From the NCBI RefSeq assembly GCF_035607535.1, contig NZ_JAYDZX010000009.1, positions 1-64,000 of the forward strand: a stretch of DNA of 64,000 nucleotides, read 5' to 3'. A program made the position numbers and the translations under genes. Under the pieces are notes generated by a model that saw nothing but the letters and a program-made list of their open reading frames with translations, was not told where the DNA came from and did no database searches. Below, piece after piece: positions 7,508 to 16,804 of this stretch (its first letter is position 1; every line of letters starts with the position of its first letter). The stretch is from Salinimicrobium sp035607535. GTDB taxonomy: Bacteria > Bacteroidota > Bacteroidia > Flavobacteriales > Flavobacteriaceae.

Positions 7508-10150
7508 ATGCTAGCCAGGAAGATCTTCTATTTACTCTTTTTTATTTTTTCATTTAATTCAGCTTTTCCACAGGCAAACACAGAGCCCGACGTAAAGCTT
7601 CCCTTTGCTACCCGTACTTACACAACCCAGTCTGTAGCAGGAAAGGAAACCATTAAAATAGATGGGGTTATAGATGAAGAAACCTGGGAAGCGGTGGATT
7701 GGACCTCCGACTTTGTTGAGTTCGAACCAGATAATAATACTCCTCCCAGTTACCAGACTAAGATGAAGATCGTTTACGACGAGAAGTATCTATATGTAGC
7801 CTTTAGATGTTATGAGCCGAATCCCGAGAAAATAGTACGGCGTATGGGCAGGCGGGATGACTTTCCCGGAGATTGGGTGGAGCTCAATATCGACAGTTAT
7901 AATGATGATCGCACTGCTTTTTCTTTCACCATATCTGCCAGTGGCGTAAAAGGAGATGAATTTGTTTCCAACAATGGTAATTTCGATCCCAGCTGGAATC
8001 CTATCTGGTACACGAAAACCAATATCGATTCCGAGGGGTGGACTGCAGAAGTGAAGATTCCTCTTAGCCAATTGCGCTTCAGCGCGGAAGAAGAACAGGT
8101 TTGGGGTATTCAATCAACCCGGCGATATTTCAATAACGAAGAAAGGTCTACCTGGCAACCGGTGCCGGCAAATCCGGCGGGTTGGGTCAGTTCTTTCGGG
8201 GTTTTGAAAGGATTAAAGGGAATAGAGCCTCAAAAGCAGCTGGAAATTCAGCCATACTCGGTAGGTAGAGTGTCCTCTTATGAAGCTGAGGCGGGTAATC
8301 CCTTCAGGACAGGAAGTGATGGTGAATTTGCTGCAGGATTGGATGCTAAAATTGGGGTGACCAATGACCTTACTGTAGATCTGACAATAAATCCTGATTT
8401 TGGACAGGTAGATGCCGATCCGGGTGCAGTTGCGCTTGATGGATTCGAGATCTTCTTTGAAGAGCGTAGGCCCTTTTTTGTTGAGAACAAGAGTGTGTTC
8501 GATTTTCGCTTCGCCAATGGACAGGACAACCTGTTCTTTTCCCGCCGTATTGGTCGTACCCCACAGGGATCAGCTTTCGGTCCTAATGTAGCCTATGTTG
8601 ACCAGCCGGTCAATACGACGATATTAGGAGCTGCTAAATTCAGTGGGAAAACAGAGAACGGTTGGACCCTTGGATTATTGGAATCTGTAACCTCCAGAGA
8701 ATTTGCTGCAGTTTTAAATGAAGATGGAAGCGAAGATGAGATTCTGGTTGAACCGCTTACCAACTATGTGGTAGGGAGGGTACAAAAAGATATGAACGAT
8801 CGCAACAGCTATATAGGAGGAATGCTTACCGCTACTCATAGAAACCTGGAGGGGAATTTGAACTTTTTGCATGCCCAGGCTTACAGTGGCGGGTTGGATT
8901 TTAAGCACTCGTGGAAAGAAAGGACTTATTATTTAGAAGGTAATGCTGTGGTGAGTAATGTAAGGGGGAGTGAAGAGGCTATTTTAAATACTCAAACTTC
9001 CCTGGTGCATCTTTTTCAACGTGCAGATGCCGGTCATGTGGAGGTTGATCCCGGCAGGACTTCTCTAACAGGGACAGGTGGTAAACTGGAGTTTGGAAAA
9101 GAGGGTGGTGGAAACTGGCGTTATAATGTTGGCGGAAAATGGCTTTCTCCTGAGTTGGAGATCAATGATATTGGTTATTTACGGCAGGCAGATGATATTC
9201 GCCAGTATGTAAACGTGAGGCGACTGTTTAACAAGCCGACAAGCTTTTTCAGAAAAGCCATGGTTGGAATGGAGCAAATGACTTCCTTTGATTTTGATGG
9301 TAACCATAACCGCACCCATTATGAACTGCAGGGATTCATTAATTATAAGAATAACTGGTGGAGTGAAGGAGGAGCCGCCCATAAACCAAGAATATTCATA
9401 AACACATTTTTAAGAGGTGGTCCCCGCTGGAGATTCAATGAGGAGAACTATTTCTTTATTTTCTCCGGAAGCGATCAAAGAAAGAAACTTTCCTCCAGGT
9501 TTGGCTGGGTTCATTCCGAAGCTACTCAGAACAATTTCAGTCTGGACAGATTTCAGGCCGGCCTCCGTTATCAGCCTCTGAATTCCTTGAGCCTGTCACT
9601 GGATCTATCCTATGAAACAAATCCAAACAAGACCCAATACGTAGCTGAACGTTCCTTTAATAATAATGCCCGGTACATCTTGGGAGCAATAGACCAGGAA
9701 ACACTTAGCGCCACTTTACGATTGAACTATAATATCAATCCCAATCTTACCATACAATATTATGGACAGCCCTATATCTTCAAGGCAGATTATTCCAACC
9801 TTAATTATGTCGTGGATGCTACAGCCGCCGATCTTGACCAGAGGGTGGCATGGTACGGTGAAGGACAGATCGCTTTTGAAGAGGGAGTTTATAAAATAGA
9901 CGAGAATAGAGATAATATTATAGACTACACTGTAAGCAACCCCGATTTTGCCTTTGTGCAGTACCGTTCAAACCTGGTGGCAAGATGGGAGTATATTCCC
10001 GGCTCTGAGATCTTCTTCGTTTGGTCGCAGGGCATTACCGGTCTTGGGGATGTAAACAATGATTTTAGTGGGATTGTGGACAATCAGTTATTAAGACAGA
10101 AACCGCAAAATACCTTTTTAATAAAAGCGACTTATCGTTTGATCCTATAG
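7508..10150 (+). CDS. DUF5916 outer-membrane protein with CBM9-like domain
   Basis: An 880-residue exported protein with a signal peptide at about 1-22. Residues ~40-220 resemble the family 9 carbohydrate-binding fold (IDGVIDEETWEAVDW near the start, WVELNIDSYNDDRTAF in the middle). The rest is a long series of amphipathic strands, typical of the DUF5916 beta-barrel found across Bacteroidota, including conserved DLTINPDFGQVDADP and FFEERRPFFVEN. Function is unknown; an outer-membrane role linked to glycan or peptide handling is inference. A hairpin terminator follows directly. Confidence 0.88.
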   Translation: MLARKIFYLLFFIFSFNSAFPQANTEPDVKLPFATRTYTTQSVAGKETIKIDGVIDEETWEAVDWTSDFVEFEPDNNTPPSYQTKMKIVYDEKYLYVAFRCYEPNPEKIVRRMGRRDDFPGDWVELNIDSYNDDRTAFSFTISASGVKGDEFVSNNGNFDPSWNPIWYTKTNIDSEGWTAEVKIPLSQLRFSAEEEQVWGIQSTRRYFNNEERSTWQPVPANPAGWVSSFGVLKGLKGIEPQKQLEIQPYSVGRVSSYEAEAGNPFRTGSDGEFAAGLDAKIGVTNDLTVDLTINPDFGQVDADPGAVALDGFEIFFEERRPFFVENKSVFDFRFANGQDNLFFSRRIGRTPQGSAFGPNVAYVDQPVNTTILGAAKFSGKTENGWTLGLLESVTSREFAAVLNEDGSEDEILVEPLTNYVVGRVQKDMNDRNSYIGGMLTATHRNLEGNLNFLHAQAYSGGLDFKHSWKERTYYLEGNAVVSNVRGSEEAILNTQTSLVHLFQRADAGHVEVDPGRTSLTGTGGKLEFGKEGGGNWRYNVGGKWLSPELEINDIGYLRQADDIRQYVNVRRLFNKPTSFFRKAMVGMEQMTSFDFDGNHNRTHYELQGFINYKNNWWSEGGAAHKPRIFINTFLRGGPRWRFNEENYFFIFSGSDQRKKLSSRFGWVHSEATQNNFSLDRFQAGLRYQPLNSLSLSLDLSYETNPNKTQYVAERSFNNNARYILGAIDQETLSATLRLNYNINPNLTIQYYGQPYIFKADYSNLNYVVDATAADLDQRVAWYGEGQIAFEEGVYKIDENRDNIIDYTVSNPDFAFVQYRSNLVARWEYIPGSEIFFVWSQGITGLGDVNNDFSGIVDNQLLRQKPQNTFLIKATYRLIL

Positions 10151-10159
10151 AGAATTTCT

Positions 10160-10183
10160 GAAAAATAGAATTGGCTATTTTTC
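10160..10183 (+). terminator. Hairpin terminator after DUF5916 gene
   Basis: GAAAAATAG and CTATTTTTC form a perfect 9-bp stem with the loop AATTGG, ten bases after the stop codon. The right arm itself supplies the T-run. Confidence 0.65.
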
Positions 10184-10360
10184 CCTCCTTTGAAGTGTAG
10201 AATCTCTTTTTCAGAATCATCTTTTTAATTCAAAATGGGAGCGGCAAGGATCATAGTGAAATCCTGCATCTCATTTAATTTCATCGATTAAAGGCAAGAA
10301 ATGTACGATTAGTGGTAAAATTCACTGTTAAAGAATTATTAAAATCGACTTTTTTCCTTC

Positions 10361-10368
10361 TATCTTTG
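10361..10368 (+). promoter_or_regulatory. -7 promoter box TATCTTTG
   Basis: Matches TAnnTTTG perfectly. Transcription would start near 10375, which leaves ATG 10393 with a short leader and argues against the upstream in-frame codons. No clear -33 box is visible. Confidence 0.55.
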
Positions 10369-10392
10369 CTTCTGAAAATGAAGCATCTGGAT

Positions 10393-10992
10393 ATGAAAAA
10401 AAGTTTTACCCGATTTGTCCTTACCGGTGTAGCCGGAATTTTACTTTCTGCCTGTTCCGCGGAAAAATATAGTGAAATTGATAGTGCCTCCCTTAATGCC
10501 ACAACAACCACTGCGTCTTCTCAGGAGATTGTAAGCTCCGACCTTGTTGGCACATGGAACATGTTTTCCATGACGTCAATGGAAACAATGGTAGATTTTA
10601 ATTTGGATGGCACCTATACAAATGACCTTCTTGAAGAAACGGATTGTTTTGATCCCATGTATTTCATCTTTATGAATAATGGCATCGTGGATACCAGGCA
10701 GTCGAGGTTGTTCTTCGATTCTGTAAAAGGTGATTTTACCTGTTACACCACCGGAGATTACACAGCCACTTATTCCGTAAGTGGAGATATCCTTACTGTT
10801 ACTTTTACCATTGACGGAGTAGAGTACACCGAAACCAAAACTATTTCAATCTTCAGTGAAAACGGAAATGATTTTCTAAAGGTCACCCTCACCAAAGAGG
10901 AAACTAATGCAGCTGTCTATGTTGCCGATGATCCCGGAAACACAGTTGCTTCCGAAATTCAAAAAATTGAAATGGTTTATATCAAAGCATAA
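10393..10992 (+). CDS. Lipocalin-like lipoprotein
   Basis: A 199-residue lipoprotein. The start at 10393 (MKKSFTRFV) is chosen because it gives a clean lipoprotein signal ending LLSAC and lies just after a TATCTTTG promoter box; an upstream reading would add 27 residues from the promoter. After the Cys comes a low-complexity Ser/Thr linker, then a beta-rich domain from about residue 50 starting with LVGTWNMFSM, a typical opening of Bacteroidota lipocalin-like domains. Ligand unknown. It stands alone between terminators. Confidence 0.75.
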   Translation: MKKSFTRFVLTGVAGILLSACSAEKYSEIDSASLNATTTTASSQEIVSSDLVGTWNMFSMTSMETMVDFNLDGTYTNDLLEETDCFDPMYFIFMNNGIVDTRQSRLFFDSVKGDFTCYTTGDYTATYSVSGDILTVTFTIDGVEYTETKTISIFSENGNDFLKVTLTKEETNAAVYVADDPGNTVASEIQKIEMVYIKA

Positions 10993-11018
10993 TAATTTTT
11001 GCCCCCCTTAATACCAAC

Positions 11019-11044
11019 GACCCCCGAAGATATCTTCGGGGGTC
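11019..11044. terminator. Perfect 26-base palindrome, likely bidirectional terminator
   Basis: GACCCCCGAAGAT is followed at once by its reverse complement, a 13-bp GC-rich palindrome between the convergent lipoprotein gene (plus) and polA (minus). It lacks a long T-run on either side, so termination strength is uncertain. Confidence 0.65.
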
Positions 11045-11049
11045 ATTTA

Positions 11050-11085
11050 TATTCTACCGTCTACAGATTACCGCCTTCAGACTAC
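11050..11085. repeat. Short-period degenerate repeat before polA stop
   Basis: Three imperfect units of about 14 bases: CTACCGTCTACAGA, TTACCGCCTTCAGA, CTACCT. The array runs up to the polA stop codon. It is built from the same words (TACCGTCTACAG) as the array at 63407-63478. Confidence 0.6.
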
Positions 11086-13911
11086 CTAGTGTGCCTCCAG
11101 CCAGTTCTCGCCAACTCCGAGCTCCACTTCCAGCGGCACATCTATTTTAAAGGCATTTTCCATTTCGTGCTTCACCATTTTCTGAATGTCCTGTAACTCC
11201 GGGCGGTAAACGTCAAAGACCAATTCATCATGTACCTGAAGGAGCATTTTGGTTCTGTAGTTGCCTTCCTGCAGTTTCCTGTGAATGTTGATCATAGCCA
11301 GCTTGATAATATCGGCAGCACTTCCCTGGATTGGTGCGTTAACGGCGTTTCTTTCGGCAGCACCCCGCACAACCTGATTTTGGGAGTTGATATCTTTTAA
11401 ATATCTCCTTCTGCCCAGCACCGTTTGCACATATCCATGCTCCCTTGCAAAATCGATCTGTTCACTAATGAAATTTCGCAGTTTCGGGTAGGTCTTATAA
11501 TAGGTATCAATAAGTTCTTTAGCCTCCCCTCGGGAAAGATTAGTTTGATTGCTCAACCCAAAGGCCGAAACTCCATATACAATTCCAAAATTCACCGTTT
11601 TGGCGTTGCTTCTCTGTTCCCGGGTTACCTGTTCAATAGGTACGTTGAAAACTTTTGCTGCGGTAGAGGCGTGGATATCCTGGTTTTGCTGAAAGGCAGA
11701 GACCATATTATCTTCTTCACTCAAGGATGCTATGATGCGCAGCTCGATCTGGGAATAATCGGCAGCCAGGAGAATGTGATCTGCATCTCGCGGTACAAAG
11801 GCTTGCCTTACCTGTCTTCCTCTTTCGGTACGGATTGGGATATTCTGGAGGTTTGGATTGGTTGAACTCAGTCTTCCGGTAGCGGCAACTGTTTGTACAT
11901 AATCTGTGTGTACCCTCCCGGTAGTTTCATCCACCTGCAATGGTAAGGCATCTATATAGGTATTTTTCAGCTTTACAAGTCCGCGGTAATCCAGTACCTG
12001 CTGTACGATCTTGTGCTGGGGTGCCAGGGCAGAAAGTATTTCCTCCCCGGTCGAATACTGGCCGGATTTCGTCTTTTTTGGCTTGTCTACTAAATTCAGC
12101 TTTTCAAAAAGAATAATTCCGAGTTGCTTAGGAGACCCAATATTGAACTCTTCTCCTGCAGTCTCAAAAATGTCATTTTCGAGCTGCTTTATATCCTTAT
12201 CCATTTCTTCTGAAAGGCTGGAGAGAAAATCCTTATCCAGCTTGATGCCTTCCAGTTCCATATCGGCCAGTACTTTTACCAGCGGGATCTCAATCTCGTT
12301 GAAAAGTTTTTCTGTATTCGCTTCTTTAAGTTCGGGAGTGAAATGCTGCTTAAGCTGAAGGATAACATCGGAATCTTCTACGCTGAATTCTGTTTGTTTT
12401 TCCAGCGGGATCTCGCGCATAGACTTCTGGTTCTTACCTTTTCCTAACAGTTCTTCCACAAAAACAGGAGTGTAGTTGAGGTAGGTCTCAGAAAGCACAT
12501 CTAAACTGTGACGCATATCGGGATTGATAAGATAATGTGCGATCATAGTGTCGAAGAGCGGACCTTTGAACATGATGTTGTATTTGGCCAGTACTTTTAT
12601 GTCATACTTAAGATTTTGCCCCACTTTCTCAATGTTCTCAGCTTCGAAGAAAGGCCGCAGTTTCTCCATGGTTTCCTGGGCTGCCGTACGATTTTCGGGA
12701 ACAGGTACATAAAATCCTTTCCCGGCCTCCCAGGAAAAAGCTATTCCTATTATTTCTGCAGCAAATGGATTCAGCCCTGTGGTAGTAAATTCAAAACAAA
12801 CACATTTTTGCTTCATCAAATTCTGAAGAAAGAGGTCGGTAGCCATTCCTGTAGCAACGCTTTGATAAACATGCGGTACGTCCTTAATGGTTTTTCTTCC
12901 TGAAAATTTTTCGACTCCTTCTGAAGCTTCAGCTCCAAAAAGTGAAAATTGACCTGCTCCTGCCGGCTGCGCCTGTGCCTTTGCCGTGGGAGTGCTGGTC
13001 ACCTGAGTAGGACGTGCAGTTTTGTCACCAGAGAACAGTTTTAAAAATTGCTCCTTTAGACGACGGAATTCCAATTCCTCAAAGATCTCCTGCACTTTTT
13101 CTGCATCGGGCACAGAGAGTTCATAGTCTTCGGCATGGAACTTCACATCACAATCGGTCATAATAGCTGCCAACTGCTTAGATACCATTCCCTGTTCGGC
13201 GTGAGCTTCCACTTTTTCCCGCATCTTTCCCTTTAGCTTGTCGGTGTTGGCAAGGAGATTTTCCATGCTTCCAAACTCCTTCAGGAATTTTTTAGCGGTT
13301 TTTTCACCCACTCCGGGTAAACCCGGGATATTGTCTACCGCATCTCCCATCATTCCGAGGAAATCGATCACCTGCTCGGGCCGTTCTACGGCAAACTTTT
13401 TCTGTACTTCGGGGATTCCCCATATTTCAATACCGTTACCCATTCGGGCAGGTCGGTACATGAAGATATTTTCAGAAACCAGCTGCGCAAAATCTTTATC
13501 TGGGGTAACCATGAAAACTTTATAACCCTCTTTTTCGGCTTGTTTGGCAAGGGTGCCAATAATATCGTCGGCTTCACAACCCGGAAGCACAACACAAGGA
13601 ATGTGCATCGCCTTGAGGATTTCCTGGATGTAAGGAATGGCTTTTAGTATAGGTTCGGGAGTCGCATCCCGGTGTGCTTTATACGCTTCAAATAATTCGG
13701 TACGTGCAACACTTCCTTCTTTGTCAAAACACACTGCCAAATGATCTGGCCGCTCTCTTCTTATCACATCAAAAAGAGAGTTCATGAACCCCATGATGGC
13801 CGAGGTGTCAAGTCCTTTTGAATTTACAATAGGATTGTTGATAAAGGCGTAGTAGCCTCTAAAGATGAGTGCATAAGCGTCTAAAAGGAATAAGCGTTTT
13901 TGTTCGGGCAT
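11086..13911 (-). CDS. polA: DNA polymerase I with degenerate proofreading site
   Basis: A 941-residue replication and repair polymerase. Residues ~1-300 form the 5'-3' exonuclease (FLLDAYALIFRGYYAF, DADDIIGT-like CEADDIIGT). Residues ~350-530 correspond to the 3'-5' exonuclease, and the rest is the polymerase with motif A (AADYSQIELR), motif B (RSNAKTVNFGIVYG) and motif C (QVHDELVFDV), all intact. In the exonuclease, the DxE metal ligands are replaced by Glu374-Phe375-Thr376 (FEFTTTGLNP where FDTETTGL is usual), and the Tyr before the last Asp is Phe (FSVEDSDV). Later Asp residues remain. Proofreading is probably weak or lost. Confidence 0.97.
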   Translation of the reverse strand: MPEQKRLFLLDAYALIFRGYYAFINNPIVNSKGLDTSAIMGFMNSLFDVIRRERPDHLAVCFDKEGSVARTELFEAYKAHRDATPEPILKAIPYIQEILKAMHIPCVVLPGCEADDIIGTLAKQAEKEGYKVFMVTPDKDFAQLVSENIFMYRPARMGNGIEIWGIPEVQKKFAVERPEQVIDFLGMMGDAVDNIPGLPGVGEKTAKKFLKEFGSMENLLANTDKLKGKMREKVEAHAEQGMVSKQLAAIMTDCDVKFHAEDYELSVPDAEKVQEIFEELEFRRLKEQFLKLFSGDKTARPTQVTSTPTAKAQAQPAGAGQFSLFGAEASEGVEKFSGRKTIKDVPHVYQSVATGMATDLFLQNLMKQKCVCFEFTTTGLNPFAAEIIGIAFSWEAGKGFYVPVPENRTAAQETMEKLRPFFEAENIEKVGQNLKYDIKVLAKYNIMFKGPLFDTMIAHYLINPDMRHSLDVLSETYLNYTPVFVEELLGKGKNQKSMREIPLEKQTEFSVEDSDVILQLKQHFTPELKEANTEKLFNEIEIPLVKVLADMELEGIKLDKDFLSSLSEEMDKDIKQLENDIFETAGEEFNIGSPKQLGIILFEKLNLVDKPKKTKSGQYSTGEEILSALAPQHKIVQQVLDYRGLVKLKNTYIDALPLQVDETTGRVHTDYVQTVAATGRLSSTNPNLQNIPIRTERGRQVRQAFVPRDADHILLAADYSQIELRIIASLSEEDNMVSAFQQNQDIHASTAAKVFNVPIEQVTREQRSNAKTVNFGIVYGVSAFGLSNQTNLSRGEAKELIDTYYKTYPKLRNFISEQIDFAREHGYVQTVLGRRRYLKDINSQNQVVRGAAERNAVNAPIQGSAADIIKLAMINIHRKLQEGNYRTKMLLQVHDELVFDVYRPELQDIQKMVKHEMENAFKIDVPLEVELGVGENWLEAH

Positions 13912-14249
13912 GGATAATTTTTTAAGAAGGCTAAAATTACGAAACTTCTATTACACAGGAGATTTTTGATTTTAGATGTGGGAAATTAATGCGCCAAAAT
14001 ACTAACACCAAGCATCAAGCACCGGGTACCAATTAAAAATATTTACCCGCCGAAGAATTTCCGTTAAGGTGGGCCATACTGTAAAACTAATTTTGGAAAT
14101 GTGCTGGTTAGAAGAATTCAGGATGTTTGGTGACTAATAAATCCCAATTATAAGTCCAAAATTAATTTTTCATTAAGCGAAAGGGACAACGGGTAACAAC
14201 GTGCAACCTAAGGCAGAACCCTAATCCTTATTCCTTAAACCTTTATCCA
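13912..14249. other. Gene-free region between MFS gene and polA
   Basis: No coding region. It contains two short-period degenerate stretches, 13999-14032 (ACACCAAGCATCAAGCACC) and 14214-14250 (CCTAATCCTTATTCCTTAAACC), of the kind described elsewhere in the window. A weak polA -7 (TAATTTTA on the minus strand) lies near the polA start. Confidence 0.5.
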
Positions 14250-15560
14250 TTAAACAGTAACCTCTGTTGCTTTGTGCTTAAACCCAAAGAACATGATATA
14301 TCCATAGCACAACATGACCAGGATGAGCGCCAGATTGAATCCAAAGGAGTCTGTAAGGTAGCCGAAGGCAGGTGGGATAATTGCTCCGCCAACGATCATT
14401 GTACAAAGTACTCCCGATCCCTGCGGCTTATTATCTCCAAGTCCGTCAAGTGCCAAACTAAAGATAGTCGGGAACATGATCGAGTTGAAAAGTCCTACAG
14501 CAATAAGGGACCACATGGCGACCAATCCAACGGTAAGATCAGAAATCAGCACAAGGCCAATAGCACATGCCGCAAAGAACATAAGCACTTTCGCCGGATT
14601 CAGAATTTTAGTCAGATAAGAACCTATAAAGCGGCCTATCATAGCGCCTGTCCAATAGAAGGTTACAAATACTCCAACCACCGCCATATCGGTAGAGGTG
14701 GTAACTCCAGAGGTCAGGATCCATTCGGCAAGCGTCCGCATAAAAGGAGTTTCCCGAATAACATCGGGCAGGTTGAGACTCAGGAAGTAGTTAACCATGT
14801 AAGATCCTATAGCAACTTCGGCGCCCACATAGAAGAAAATTCCGAAGGCTCCCATCACCAGGTTTCTGTTCTTGAGTACAACTCCATAATCGTTTGAAGC
14901 CTCTGTATCTGTTACCTTTGGAAGGTTTACAAAAAGGAAAACAAGAGCTATAAGAATAATGAAAATTGCTATTCCTAAAAAAGGAGTTTGGACAGCAGCA
15001 GCTTCAGAGGCATAATATTTCAATTGTTCGGCTTCTGTCATAAAAGCGATCTCATCTTTGGTCATTACTTTATCACTCAGGATAAACAGCGCCCCCAGTG
15101 CCGGAGCAATGGCTGTTCCAAGAGAGTTGAAGGCTTGTGACAGGTTGAGGCGACTTGATGCTGTACTCGCAGGACCTAAGATCGTTACGTAAGGGTTTGC
15201 TGCTACCTGCAGGATGGTAATTCCTCCGGCAAGAATAAAGTACCCCAGCATAAAAATTCCGAAGACCCTATAAGATGCAGCAGGCCAGAACAGGAGGCAA
15301 CCTGCAGCCATGGTAAATAACCCCAGCACAATCCCTTTCTTGTAGCCTATTTTTGAAAGCAGCCAACCGGCGGGTATGGACAGAAGAAAGTACGCACCAA
15401 AAAAGGCAAATTGTACCATCCCAGCCTGAAAATAGGAGAGCGTGAAGACTTCCCTTAACCTTGGAATTAGGGAGTCGACCAGTACTGTGATAAAGCCCCA
15501 TAAAAAGAAAAGGACGGTAAGGAAAATAAATGCAGTGCGATAGGATTTTTTCTGTTCCAT
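14250..15560 (-). CDS. Sugar:H+ symporter, FucP/GluP-like MFS
   Basis: A 436-residue inner-membrane transporter of the major facilitator superfamily with about 12 membrane segments. Family signs are FFLWGFITVLVDSLIPRL at the N-terminus and the QVAANPYVTILGP segment in the fourth to fifth helix, typical of the fucose:H+ / glucose-galactose symporters. The exact sugar cannot be read from sequence. It starts two bases after the glycosylasparaginase stop, so the two are co-transcribed, which suggests uptake and breakdown of sugars from glycoproteins. Confidence 0.85.
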   Translation of the reverse strand: MEQKKSYRTAFIFLTVLFFLWGFITVLVDSLIPRLREVFTLSYFQAGMVQFAFFGAYFLLSIPAGWLLSKIGYKKGIVLGLFTMAAGCLLFWPAASYRVFGIFMLGYFILAGGITILQVAANPYVTILGPASTASSRLNLSQAFNSLGTAIAPALGALFILSDKVMTKDEIAFMTEAEQLKYYASEAAAVQTPFLGIAIFIILIALVFLFVNLPKVTDTEASNDYGVVLKNRNLVMGAFGIFFYVGAEVAIGSYMVNYFLSLNLPDVIRETPFMRTLAEWILTSGVTTSTDMAVVGVFVTFYWTGAMIGRFIGSYLTKILNPAKVLMFFAACAIGLVLISDLTVGLVAMWSLIAVGLFNSIMFPTIFSLALDGLGDNKPQGSGVLCTMIVGGAIIPPAFGYLTDSFGFNLALILVMLCYGYIMFFGFKHKATEVTV

Positions 15561-15562
15561 TT

Positions 15563-16528
15563 TTAGATGTAATATTTACTTGGGAAATTTTTGTTCTCAC
15601 CGTTCCGGAAATCCATATAGGAAAAACCTTTTTGAATACAGTAAGAACCTACTTCTCCATTTTTGTTGATAGCAATGAAAGCTGCCTGAAAGTCTTTATA
15701 GTTTGGATTCTGTTTCACAATGCGCAAAATAGCAATTTCACATGCTTCCTGCGGAGATTTTCCCTGGCGCATAAGTTCCACGATCAGGAAGGAACCTACA
15801 CTTTTTAGAATTGCTTCTCCCATTCCCGTGGCTACAGCACCTCCCACTTCATTGTCAAGAAACAGACCCGAACCAATGATTGGGGAATCTCCAACCCGTC
15901 CATTCATCTTATAGGATAAGCCGGAGCTGGTGCAGGCACCTGCAATATCACCTTTTGAATCAATACATAACATGCCAATGGTGTCATGATTCTCAATATT
16001 GATAATGGGTTTGTATTCTTTGGTCTTAAGCCATTCCTTATAGGCTTTTTCAGAATTTGTTGTAAGTAATTCCTCTTTTTCAAACCCCTGTTCAAGGGCA
16101 AAGCGGTCGGCACCTTCCCCTGCCAGGATGACGTGGGGCGTCTCTTCCATTACTTTTCGGGCAACAGAAACTGCATGAGTATTGTTCTTGAGGTAAACCA
16201 CTGCACCGGCGTCGCCATTTGGGGCCATAATACAGGCATCTAGAGTGACATTTCCTTCCCTGTCGGGCGCACCACCGCGGCCCACAGTGGTGTTCCGAAT
16301 GTCGGCTTCTTCCACCATCACTCCCTGTTCCACGGCATCAAGGGCAAGGGCTCCTGTACTGAGCATTTCACCTGCCTTTCGACTGGCATTTGGAAAATTC
16401 CAGGTTGCTATACAAACAGGTTCAGATTTTTGCATTATTGGGAGGTTTAGATAATTCATAAAGGGAGAAGCTGCAGCGACTCCAATCCCGCTTAAGGATG
16501 TATTCTTTATAAATTGGCGTCTTTTCAA
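15563..16528 (-). CDS. Glycosylasparaginase family Ntn hydrolase
   Basis: A 321-residue N-terminal-nucleophile hydrolase cleaving the GlcNAc-Asn bond (or isoaspartyl/asparagine substrates). The N-terminus MKRRQFIKNTSLSGIG has a twin-arginine-like signal. The autoproteolysis site and nucleophile Thr are in NHDTIGML (~residue 185), followed by GACTSSGLSYKMNGRVGDSPIIG, the substrate-binding Arg/Asp loop of the family. It is the first gene of a pair with a sugar:H+ symporter. Precursor cleavage before the Thr is expected from the family. Confidence 0.9.
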   Translation of the reverse strand: MKRRQFIKNTSLSGIGVAAASPFMNYLNLPIMQKSEPVCIATWNFPNASRKAGEMLSTGALALDAVEQGVMVEEADIRNTTVGRGGAPDREGNVTLDACIMAPNGDAGAVVYLKNNTHAVSVARKVMEETPHVILAGEGADRFALEQGFEKEELLTTNSEKAYKEWLKTKEYKPIINIENHDTIGMLCIDSKGDIAGACTSSGLSYKMNGRVGDSPIIGSGLFLDNEVGGAVATGMGEAILKSVGSFLIVELMRQGKSPQEACEIAILRIVKQNPNYKDFQAAFIAINKNGEVGSYCIQKGFSYMDFRNGENKNFPSKYYI

Positions 16529-16676
16529 GATTATAAAAAACAGGTTTTGACAGTTGGGGTGTAAATGTATGAAAACTGAATTATAATTTGCGATCTGGGA
16601 TAACGCGGCTTCAGCTTTTCATGATATTTATCATCTCCCGAAAATTCTTCTGAAAATACTCTCAAAAAAGAGGTGA

Positions 16677-16704
16677 TCTAAAAAATCATTTTTGAGGGGT
16701 GAGT
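16677..16704. repeat. Dispersed palindrome copy
   Basis: ATCTAAAAAATCATTTTTGAGGGG is an imperfect copy of the dispersed palindrome (core AAAAATG-N-CATTTTT), in the divergent region between the asparaginase and metallophosphoesterase genes. Confidence 0.45.
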
Positions 16705-16779
16705 AATTCTCCGTTAACCTCCTATAGTACTATAGATTATTCAATTGGTAAGGTGTGTTTTTTGGCAAGGCTTTAGCTG

Positions 16780-16787
16780 TATCTTTG
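16780..16787 (+). promoter_or_regulatory. -7 promoter box TATCTTTG
   Basis: Perfect TAnnTTTG match 18 bases before the metallophosphoesterase ATG, with TTTG at 16761-16764 (spacer 15, shorter than usual). The leader would be about ten bases. Confidence 0.55.
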
Positions 16788-16804
16788 CCGCTTAATTTTT
16801 CTAC

